Shown here one piece after another: positions 54,382 to 64,000 of a stretch of DNA of 64,000 bases. The DNA lies in assembly GCF_022201045.2 (NCBI RefSeq), contig NC_068558.1:43109501-43173500 (forward strand), read 5' to 3'. Numbering within the stretch: the stretch's first letter is position 1; each line of letters begins with the position of its first letter. This DNA is from Citrus sinensis (Eukaryota; Streptophyta; Magnoliopsida; Sapindales; Rutaceae). The notes under the pieces are model-generated. The model was not told the origin of the DNA. It saw nothing but the letters and a program-made list of their open reading frames with translations, and ran no database searches. The translations under genes and the position numbers were made by a program.

Positions 54382-57045
54382 CTGATTGTTTCCATGGTTA
54401 GGTAGCATTTTGATTCTTAATTTGCTTACGGTATATTGTGATTTTTCTTTTTCTTTCTTTCCGTTTTTATTTTAAAATGTGTTTTGTAAATGTTTATATA
54501 GGTTCTTTAATTGATGATAAATGGATGAATATTGAGATGTAACAGTGGTTCAAATGTGGAGTTCTTAGTTGCGGAAATTGTTGGGTATTTGCAGTGAGAA
54601 AATTGCCCTTTCTGAATTTCTATGCAAATGTGTGAATTATTGTTTTCGTACTGTTCATGCAATTAGCCGGTGGAAATCTTCATCAAAAAAGACAATTCTC
54701 TTTTGCACGCTATGTGATTGTCTGAGCTCTGTGTTTTCCTTGTTTTCATTGTGTTGTTACTACTTGCTATTGCTTTGTTTTGTTTCGGATAACCTGAGCT
54801 TTACCTTTTACTTTTAAGCTATCTAGCTAGTTGATTATCAAGCTATATCTAGTTGTTTTATACATCGACTATAGGTATTGTATTGAGCTGAACGATCTTG
54901 GTGTTAGTGAAACTGGGATTATGGATACAACAGCTTCATACATATCTGGTCCCAGTTCACCTATTTAAGTTTATAATTGCACGGTCCAGATGGTGAGAAT
55001 TCCATTTGTTCAGACATTTCATGTGGAGCTAAAGCATGAATCTTCTCTAGTTTACTGGCAGCAAAAGTTCCCTATAAATTCTATGACTGTTAATGTGGGT
55101 CGAGAGGGAAGTGTAATACAGAAGGGTTGCAATGCCCCTGAGATTTTGCCATGTGCAAGTTAAAGCTTTTGAAATTAGAAAAATAAGAAAAGTGGTATTT
55201 CAAAAGCAAGCAAGAATTATAGATCCATGGGCCCTTGCCTTTTTAGTCCTTATTTTAAGACCTTAACATCTACACTGACATCCACATGGGAATCACTTGT
55301 AGGATACTTTTTTGGGTGCCTTTTTTTTTTTTTTTTGAATTCGGGTGCCTGTTAATTACACTTTATGGTTTACATCAGAGGACTTGCTATAGAATTTCAT
55401 TGTTCTATAAGTTCCACCGTGTGAATATCTGATGAAATGTTAACAATTTAGTCTCTGTAAAATGGCTTTATGATGTACTTGTATAATATTCTGATTGTGC
55501 CATCTGCCAATTTAGGTTAAAGAGTATTTTAGTTCCTACATAATCATGGAATATGGTTAAGCTGATCTCACTCTGTCAGACAAAAATATACTCTGCATGC
55601 TTCTAGTAGAAGTCAATCAATCTTTGAGCATGTCTATGTGAACATGAATGGTTGGATCTTGTTCTCTGATGGACATGTTGAAACATTGCCTTCGAAATAG
55701 CGACCCTCTGTAAGCTTCTGATGGAAACTACTTATACAGCATGAACTGCGGCAGAAATCTTGTTAATGATCTAAGCTCATTTGAATGAGATGGGGATCTT
55801 TGTGCCAGGCATTTACCCCACTGGAATTCAGATTGATCATTTCTAGATGTACTACAATCAACAGAGTGATTCATGGCTTACTCTGACACGTGCTTCATAT
55901 CTCTATTTTTTATCAACCGCAAAATTTTTAACACTGGCATGTTAAGCTCTTCAATCTTCAACTTTCTTGGTCGGTGTCACGTGGGTCCTATTTAACTTAT
56001 AAAGACTTAATTTTCTATGATCCAACGGAGAGATTCATGGCTTACTCAGACGTGTGCTTCATCCCTCTATTTTTTATTAGCTGCAAAAATTTCAACACTA
56101 GCATGTTAGGCTCCTCAACTTTCTTGGTCAATGTCAAAGGGGTCTTATTTTGTTTATGGCGACTTTAACGTTATACTGTGATTGGTTGGATTGCAAATGG
56201 GAAGGAAACATAAGGCTAGAGAATTAATCCTCTTCTTTACGTCCATTTTGTTGCTGTTATGGAACATAGAAAGTTAAAGGATTGTTACTTTTCACCTTTT
56301 TATTTTTTATTTTTTGACAATCTACTGATATTTATAATAAGAAATCTGTTAAAAACATTTAACAGATCTTCCGGAGCACAGTCCAAATATCCACCAGGAC
56401 TTTGTTGCTATTGTGGACGAATTAGTTAAAGATTTTCTGCAACTTTGTGCCAAGGCGTCCCAAGAGTCAAGGTTGTTGGATCTTTGAATATCACTTTAAT
56501 TTGCATGTGCCTACGCTACTTTCTGCTTCAAAAATAAATAGTCCTCAAATTACAGTTTATTCGTGTTCTGGATATTTCGCCTGCTCACGCGAACAAAGGT
56601 ATGGATAAGAAATTAAGATAGCGCTTGTGGAACCACAATGCTCTTTTGGTCTGGGGGTGGGCATTTTTGCTGCTTTCATCAGTACGGTGCAATGTAATTC
56701 TAAGCAATGTCAATCACGATGCTGATGCACGTACGAGCAGAAAATTGCGAGTACTTCAAAATTCTTTTTTATGGAACAAATCTTTACAATTATTGCAATA
56801 GCCAACACCACCATGTTACTTAAGCGTCAAAACGGAGGCAGTTTTGCATTTGATCCAATTTCTCCTTTGCTGCTGCAGCTCGCTGCGGTTAGCGATATGG
56901 TGACTGCAATTATTGTAGAGGTACCAAGTAATGGAACAGTTCTCATAATATACAAGCTAGAGCATAACACCGCACTGTATCGCTAGTGCGAAACAGCAAT
57001 AACAGTATGGGATTATTGAAGACGTGAGGAGTTATAACATGTTAT
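54382..57045. other. Spacer between PRA1 and DRIP genes
   Basis: The first few hundred bases are the probable PRA1 3' UTR, and the last hundred or so the 3' UTR of the DRIP gene, which ends here from the right. Apart from the duplication noted separately I see no conserved coding segment. A T-run of about 17 is at 55320-55336. Confidence 0.45.
55854..56170. repeat. Two-copy tandem duplication, period about 164 bp
   Basis: The phrases gattcatggcttactc, gtgcttcat, ctctattttttat, tcaacttctttcttggtc-like and ggtcctattt recur in the same order from about 55868 and from about 56032. Identity is roughly 80%. No frame is conserved between copies. Confidence 0.8.
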
Positions 57046-60000
57046 CTATCGAATGTCCCGGACCTTTCGTGCATATGTGAGCACCATCACAAAATCCTTT
57101 GCAGACGAACCTATCATTGCTGGTACTCGGTCTGAAGTTGATGCTGTTTGCAGCCACAAATCGACCAAATTATACAGTTGCAATGTGGGGATCACTGGTT
57201 GTCCCATGCATTTAATTTCAACCTGCAAGAATACCAAACAAAAGATTCAGTAAGACGTAAAACAGATGCAACGTTACATTTGTCAACAAAAGCACAAACT
57301 ATTTCACTATACTTCCATTTCTCATTAATTGACTTGAGAACACATCTCAGATAACGTGTGGAGCATGTTCCACCATACAAAATCCATGATGAAACAAGGT
57401 CATAATAAGAGGTGTTACTGTTTGCAAGGGCTCAGTTTAGTTGTTTCAAAGTACGAGAGATAATTCACTGTTATCTTTGATTTTTCCAGGAGACCTCACT
57501 AATTGTTTTTATGATTGGATAACTTTATCAAAGTTCAAGACCAGATATTATGGTTGCCTTCTAAGTTTTTACGACATCAAGCCAAGTTTCGTTATTTTGA
57601 TCAGGACTAAATTACCAAAGGCAACATGACTATACATACTTCTATAACTGAAAGCAAAAAGAACATACATGACATGCTTGAGTTGACTCTAGAAGCTAAT
57701 GGGTAAACTGAAATCATATCAGTCATTTTCTCTGATTAAGAATTTTTCTTTTAACGAGAATTCAGAGACAGATTCACTAACCTCGGATTCACTAGGGAGA
57801 TCTAGTTTCATCATTAAGTACTTCTGGATAAAAGAAACAGGTATGTTTCTGTCCCTGCCACAGAATGACAAATTAAAACATATAAAACATCAATATTACC
57901 TGTAATCAGAGAATCCTTTCCAGTTAATTAAAGCAAAAAAAAAAAAAAAGTTTTCATTGACAGCAGCAATTAGTTGCAGGAAATATTAACAGTAATGCTT
58001 CCAAAACAGTCACAGTGCACTCTAATTAAAATAAGGCACTGTGCCATATGGCTGACCTGATACAAGAATTTGTACACGTGCAGATCAACACAGTTAAAAT
58101 ATACACTGCATGAGGAGCCACCTAAGGGCAAAGACTGATACAGATGATTTGGCCAATGATGACAGACCTCATCATTCATAGATTTATACAGTCAACTTGA
58201 GTCCTAAAAAGGCCATATGTTCGAGACCGGAATATTTGGGTTAACCCGTGCGGCACTTAGACAGCTTCTAGCACAAAAGTTGCTAAGTAAGCCTATTGGA
58301 CTTCTCAAGCTAGCCAAATAAGATGATTGCGGAAAGGTTAGAGAGAGAAAGAATTCTCTGCAATCAGTTTCATTCAGGCCGTGCACTTAACAAGTCAAGA
58401 TACATTGGAGTAGCCTAGTAGTTCAGGAGATGAATGTCATGGTATTTTACTTTTTGTGGCAATGAACTTGAAAGATCAATTGCTGTTGGCATATGACCAT
58501 AGAAACACCATGATTTTCTACCTGAAGTTCTAATGGCATACAAATATTATTAATAGGAATCTAATCTCTAGTTGGTCAGCATTGTAGAAACTTCTCAAAA
58601 AATTGTGAAGAAGAACCATCACACAAGACCAATTTCATGAATATCTCCCAGATTTTATTCTTACCTCCCAACTTCCACATATGATTAGGAAACCTATGAA
58701 GCCTCTAAGACATGATAGGGTTCTATTTAGTAAAAGAATGAAAAATATCCATTGGGGTATCTGCGGGGAGAGCCAGCTGGATTAACAATACAAAGCTGAA
58801 AGGCCTGCAGGATATTTATAGATCAATAAAGTCAGCTGAACACAAGCAGGGATGCGTGAGTTGCTGTATAACTAGCCCAATCCTGCTCCATATTAACGTA
58901 ACAGGAAAGGAAATTAACAGCTCTAGGTGAGGAACTAATTTCTTTCCACAGTACTAAGTGTACATAAACATATACTCCTTGGCACAGAAGAATTCACTTT
59001 GCAATACGATATGATTCATCGATTTCCAAATTATCAAAAGTATGGATGTATGAAAACCTCATAGAAAAGTCATGCTGATATTCAAATTTTAAGAAATATC
59101 CTTTAGGACCAAAAGTTAGTTTACTAACTCAAAATTTCTAGAATGAATTCATTCAGAAACAACTCAAAATTTCTAAGAATGCAATGAAACCAGAAGGAGA
59201 CTCACTTTATTCTCAAGTAACTAGAAGAGATTTGTGGCAAGGGCAAACTTCCTCTCCTGAAAGCAAAATTTAGTCAGTAAGACGAACAGAAGTCAAATAT
59301 TTTTTAAGCAAATTTATTATTAAAATTTACAAATCAGGTTGAAAGATAACTCATTCTTACTGGTCTTCAGAAGCTACTAAAGAGAACCAAATTGGACCAT
59401 TTCTTCTTTCATACTTTGCGCCAGCGGCATCCAAAACAGCTTGGGGTGAAATATTTGAATCCCCAAAAGCAGCGGCTGTTTTTCGACGAATTCTTCGCAA
59501 CCTTTTAGGATTAATTGTTTCTGAAGTGGTAGGATCTGGGTTATTGTTTTTGTTCCCAGATTTTGATTTGCATTTGTCTTCCTTATTCTTAGTTTTATGC
59601 ACTTGAGCTTCATTATCAGTAATCGTTGTAGGTTCTGCTTTCGCCTCAGATCCTAGTGAATTAGACTTGAGGGACCTAGTTCTACTTGCAACTTCCACCA
59701 AAAAATTTAAAGGTTTCCAAAGATCTGATTTCCCCTCACATTGTTCAGCATCATTATCCTTCTCTTTACTGGATATGGGTTGGCTAGGCTGAGCAGAAGA
59801 AGAACTCTGCATCTGTGACATTTGGGGCATGAAACATATTAAGTCACAGAAAGCCACAAGTATCTTATAAAGTAAGCGTTGAAACAAGAAAATAATATTG
59901 TAGGATGTAAGAATACAAGTCACAGAATGCACAAATAAAATATGTTCTGCTATCTTACCGGCTTTACATTCTGGGATAGCTTATTAAGAGTTTCTGGCGA

Positions 60001-61287
60001 GCTTGCCCCATCCTCATTATCTTCCACAGAGTCTTCCTCTTTTTTAGGGGGTTTATCAGTGGAAAGATTTGAACCTCGTAAAGCAGCAGCCTTTCTTGCA
60101 GCAGCATTTGATCTTCTCCTCGTCATGGTAGTCTGTGCTGATACTCTAGGAGCACTAACAACCAATGATGAGAGCGACCTTTCCTTTCTTCGAACTGGCA
60201 ACGTAACTGAGGGTACAGCTTCAGGTGCCTTCACCTTTCTTCTTTTGAGAGGAAATATTTTTGCCCTCACATCTTGCAAAGTGTGGTCTGGCCTGAATAA
60301 AGCATCAATAGACGCTAAAGTGTGACGCAGGGAAGGAGAGAAGTAAATTGACAGTAGAGTAACCGGTCAGCAGATGTTACCTCAATTTCTCCAGAGGAAC
60401 ACAACCCAGATCGATATTGCATACTGGACAGCATTCTATTTCCTCATCTGAAATTTTGTCATATATACACTTCCTGCAAACTGAAGAAAATTCAAAGACA
60501 AATCTATAAGAATTTTGCAAAGACCCAAGAAAACCAGAAGAGATATTGTTTGTATCAAATGCACATGAATATGTCTGCATATATATATAAAGGGAACAAG
60601 CGGTAAATGCCATCTTATAACAAAGTCAAGGCTAAGGCCATAATGAGTGTTTAATTATTTACCCGTAAGCATTCACCTGCAATGAACACATACTGTGACA
60701 AGCAGCGGTTAGTTCGTTAAGATCAAACTAACCAATGATTGACTGCAATTATCGCTCATACAGGTAAAGCTGACAATTAATAGAGATGTACGCACAGCTT
60801 AGAACCTCAAGAAAATAAAGGAGTATGAGCTAAATAAGCGCAAAATATATCAAAGCATGCAATCACTTTTAAAATCAAATATCTAAAATCACGAAGAGAA
60901 GTATCGAAATAGGGGATACTTTGCATCCCAAAAAGCAAGCATTTGAAAGTCCTTTGATCTCCAAAGCATAACAGCGAGTGAATAATAGTCAACCAACGAA
61001 ACCCAGATGAAGAAAAAGACTGGGAAATAATCCGAACCCAGATCGTAATAAGAAGAGCAAAATGGCAAGAAAACGTAGAAATTAAGATGAGCTAAAGTGA
61101 AGACCAACAGAATTGGAAAGCAAAAAACGATAATAATCAGAAAGAAATGAGTTTGGAAAGACTTACACGTATGGAGACACTCGGATATGGTGGTGGCATC
61201 CCTCAAGAGCGTATTACAAATAGGACAAGTCATGCATGCCGCAATCGTCTCTCTCTTCACTTTCACCACCAGATTATTGCTCGCCAT
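57046..61287 (-). CDS. DRIP: RING E3 ubiquitin ligase of the DRIP family
   Basis: Seven exons, 61167-61287, 60381-60480, 59959-60292, 59361-59812, 59206-59256, 57782-57854 and 57046-57222, join with consistent phase to give 435 residues, close to the family length. The RING (C3HC4) is at C21-X2-C24, C37-X-H39, C42-X2-C45 and C58-X2-C61. It is followed by the signature IDLGCVPLEKLRPDHTLQDV. The middle is basic, Ser/Lys-rich and low in structure (KRRKVKAPEAVP, RRSNAAARKAAALRG). The C-terminus (CMGQPVIPTLQLYNLVDLWL, SSAKDFVMVLTYARK) is the RAWUL ubiquitin-like fold seen in PCGF/BMI1-type RING proteins. In Arabidopsis DRIP1/2 ubiquitinate the drought factor DREB2A in the nucleus, and the same role here is inference. 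An in-frame ATG six codons upstream (61305) is an alternative start. Exon 6 sits alone after a 1.35-kb intron. Confidence 0.93.
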
Positions 61288-61766
61288 CTCTCTTTCAACT
61301 CTCATGCCTCGGCAACGCGTATTCACTCTGCAAACTGCATGTTCATTTTTATTTTACATCACAAACATTCACCCCACCACCACGTTAACAACGAACAAAA
61401 ATATTACGAGATAAGCATTTAGCCAGCGGTAACACGAGGGATTTACTTACGTTCACTCACATATATCTGCATTAAATTAACTGAAAACGAGCTTTACAAA
61501 ATTACCCAGCAAGGATAACAGCTGAAAATAATGCAGCTGCGACATACATACGCGTGAGCTTGCACAGAAAATAAATAAAGGAGAAAAGGGAGCTGCTAAC
61601 TATGTATGTTAATTACCTGGTGATGATCTGTGAAGAAGAGAAGCTTTGTGATGTTACGAAGCGTTGATGATATCAGAATTGACGTGGGATTTTGCTGGAT
61701 TTTGACGAAAGAGAGTTTTGGATACGATCTGAATCGAGCGACTCGAGAGAGAGAGAGAGAGAGAGT
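61288..61766 (-). other. DRIP 5' leader with probable UTR intron
   Basis: On the - strand an acceptor TTTGCAG at about 61328-61334 precedes the coding exon, and a donor ACCAG|GTAATTA lies at about 61612-61621. Together they suggest a 5' UTR intron of about 290 bases. A GA microsatellite at 61744-61766 lies in the presumed first leader exon or promoter. Confidence 0.45.
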
Positions 61767-63484
61767 TTTGTTTGTCGAAGGAGAAAAAAAGCATGAAGCA
61801 AGAGCTTCTTTGTTGAATTTATTATTTGCTTTTAGTTAATATGAGTTTCTGCACTCCATATATATTTTACTTCTATTATTACTTTATCGTATTCGTTATT
61901 TTTCTTGTTTTTTTTTTTTTATTTAAAAAATTAAGACAAGTTCAACTGCTAAATGTAGTTGGGGCGCTAAGGATATGGTGCGCCGGGGGTGCGCTGCGCA
62001 CAAGGGTACCGTGTTTATGACGGCGCGTTCTGCGGTGTGCGTATTAGTGTGTGCGCAGGCGTACGTTATTTTCTTGTTGGCAGTCAGAGTGTGGGCGTGC
62101 AACTGCAATCGAACCCATTAGTAAGTAGTAACCACCATAGTATACCAAAATTATAACTACTTAAAAGTGAAAATCGTTAACTGCTGTATTTTATTTTATT
62201 CAGTTGGGCACGTTTTGGCCTAATAAAATTTATTAATGACATCTTTTAGACTCAGCTACCATAATGTACATTTTCGTCCTTTGCTTCATCACAAATTCAT
62301 ATCGAAATTTCGAATGCGGTCCCATATATTTTTAACATATTTTTCGATTATTAGTTGCAGCCGTCAATGATAACGAGGCTTAAGACTCTAATGAAATGAA
62401 CACTATTGGTCGAATAATTCTTTTACTCCAACATGAGACTTTTAAAAATACTCGCTTGTCAAAATTATAATTTGTAAACTTAACATGCAAGAATCTGTCT
62501 GTATTACCTTGTCCCTGTGCTAAATAAAGCAGACCACCAGGGCCACTAATTGAGTGAAAAAGGGCAAAGGGTGTAACGGGGAAGCGTCTCCTCTCTATTA
62601 TTATAGAATGGGCACATCACATTACTCAATTAGCGGACACGAGAGGCAGATGTTTCATTCATTCGCGTCCAGTTGCAGTTCAGTTCAGTTCACATTATGG
62701 ACAAGAACTGCCTTCCGCCGTCTGAAAAACGTTGTAAGAATTTTAGCTGGTCAAAAAAGGCGTACCGACTTAGCCAGGTGGGCTCGTTCGAGATTGGTGA
62801 TTCAGATCTGATTATTTGCATACCTAGAACATGTTTCGTTAAAAGTACTTCTTGCAAAAAAAGTGCTTCCTATTTAAAAACCCAAATAAATATGATAATC
62901 ACGAGTTGTGCTCCGTGACACCATCCTTATCCAGTTCCAAGTTATTGCAGCAAAATCCCCCACAAGCAATCATTTGGATCAAAATGAAATGCAATTAAAT
63001 CAGCAGAAAGAGGAACATTAAAAGAAAAAAAAATCTGTAAACAGTATTAGTCAGCCGTAATTGATGGACGCGTGCTCCAAGTTCGGGGCGATTGGCGAAG
63101 TGACCCAGACAAGCTCGCTTCATAAAATTAAATCAAACGGTCCCAGCAAGTCGACTTCATTGAACATTCCTAATCATCATCAAATGCTGTAAAATTTGAC
63201 AACAAATTAGCCAAGTTCTATCATACAAAACAAGTAGATATTTCTAGCATTTAGTTGTACCTAAGGCAGCCAGAGACAAGTCACCTACTTGAGCAAACGA
63301 ACGCCAATAAAACATTGTGATGGATAATCAACCAACTCTTTCCCAATTTTAACGAGTGATTAGGCTGGGCCCCGAGAACCAATCTTATCCGAAACATGAA
63401 CCGCAATTCCTCAGTCATACTTCCAAAATAAATGCTATGAGCTTTTATCTTGTATCTCCTTCCAAATTGATTCTACGTGTATGA
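61767..63484. other. Spacer, DRIP promoter to CorA-like gene
   Basis: A GC-rich patch at 61960-62110 (gcgccgggggtgcgctgcgc) stands out against AT-rich flanks. No conserved coding segment is seen. The part just before 63485 should be the 3' UTR of the CorA-like gene. Confidence 0.4.
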
Positions 63485-64000
63485 TCAGGATCCAACAAGA
63501 CCTATGCTCCTCCGAGCATACGGTATTATTAATGAGAATATCAATGCACAAACTGCGCCCGAGTTGACGACGACCTACCGTTGGGAAATTGAATGGAATG
63601 AAAAAAAATTGCTAAAAGTTTGTTTTCTATTTTCTTTTGGTAACCATATGAGAGTTGCTGTACGTATAATACATACCCATTTGAAGGCATATTCAAGGTC
63701 GTCGTTCCATGTATCTGGGATGTTCATGCCAAATGTTGCAGCCACCAAAGAATGAATATACAGACAAGGTAATAGTCCCAGCCATTAGGATAAGCTCTAA
63801 CTAGAACATATGATAAAGGGCTATTGTTATTACCCAAATTATTAAAGCTGCTCTGACCAGAAAGACAATTTAAGAATGTAAGAAGCATTATAAAAGTGGG
63901 AAGACGTAAATGAACATGAACAAAGAAAAGAATTGCGATAAGATTCAAAAGACATTACCTGAAATTAATCAGGCGATTTCGATGATTATCAATCTTTCAA
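63485..64000 (-). pseudogene. CorA-like magnesium transporter 3' end, frameshifted, runs off the window
   Basis: The last exon, 63485-63574 (acceptor CGGTAG), encodes VVVNSGAVCALIFSLIIPYA then RRSIGLVGS and stop, the second membrane segment. The exon before it ends at 63677 (FKW|GTATGT) and contains SLVAATFGMNIPDTWNDD, with the GMN signature of the CorA/MRS2 pore loop, here in the plant CorA-like branch with FGMNIPxTWND. Upstream in the same exon, LILMAGTITLSVYSF is in a different frame, so one base (or four) too many sits near 63755. The acceptor before it also lacks a fit to the exon ending at about 63955 (IDNHRNRLINF). Family knowledge says an intact protein would carry Mg2+ across a membrane. 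It may be a pseudogene, an annotation-breaking error or a strain allele. The N-terminal part lies beyond the right edge. Confidence 0.7.

Noticed and set aside
62554..62918. Two overlapping + strand frames of about 80 codons
   Set aside because: Neither shows a domain or compositional signal. They start in unremarkable context.
63477..63755. A 92-codon + strand frame
   Set aside because: It is antisense to the CorA-like exons, which are bounded by splice sites and carry the GMN motif.

Overview
The window is nuclear DNA from a flowering plant, almost certainly a eudicot and probably a woody rosid. The protein sequences would fit a Citrus-like genome, but that placement is inference and I could not search a database. 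The base composition is AT-rich. Genes are broken by GT-AG introns, and long gene-poor gaps hold microsatellites, foldback elements, SINEs and one larger transposon-like block.

Genes left to right: (1) the last two exons of a plant pfkB-type sugar kinase, + strand, running in from the left edge. (2) A microRNA166 locus near 8.6 kb, recognised from both the mature miRNA and its star strand. (3) An eight-exon membrane-anchored P-loop protein of the zeta-toxin-fold family, + strand, 13.7-17.5 kb. (4) A tentative, poorly resolved small spliced gene on the - strand, 18.5-22.7 kb. (5) Linker histone H1, - strand. (6) Cytosolic ribosomal protein uS19/RPS15, + strand, whose first coding exon is only the ATG. 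(7) A group IId WRKY transcription factor, - strand. (8) SRP9, the 9-kDa Alu-domain subunit of the signal recognition particle, - strand. (9) A decayed amino-acid/GABA-transporter-like pseudogene, + strand. (10) A single-exon PRA1-family protein, + strand. (11) A seven-exon RING E3 ligase of the DRIP family (DREB2A-interacting), - strand. (12) The 3' end of a CorA-like magnesium transporter, - strand, which runs off the right edge and carries a frameshift.

These genes are not an operon or a known cluster. They are ordinary neighbouring plant loci for chromatin, translation, protein targeting, membrane traffic and stress regulation. The exon boundaries were read by hand. For genes 2, 3, 5, 6, 7, 8, 10 and 11 the reading frame closes exactly across every junction, or the hairpin pairs as expected.

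The gaps hold most of the unexplained structure: a near-perfect 60-bp-arm foldback element with a diverged relative just downstream of MIR166, a SINE with tail and target-site duplication directly abutting a second SINE-like head, several local tandem duplications with periods of about 84, 100 and 164 bp, and a possible antisense LRR-gene relic inside an intron. I found no convincing new multi-gene system. The best candidates for undescribed content are the cryptic - strand gene at 18.5-22.7 kb and the foldback family.
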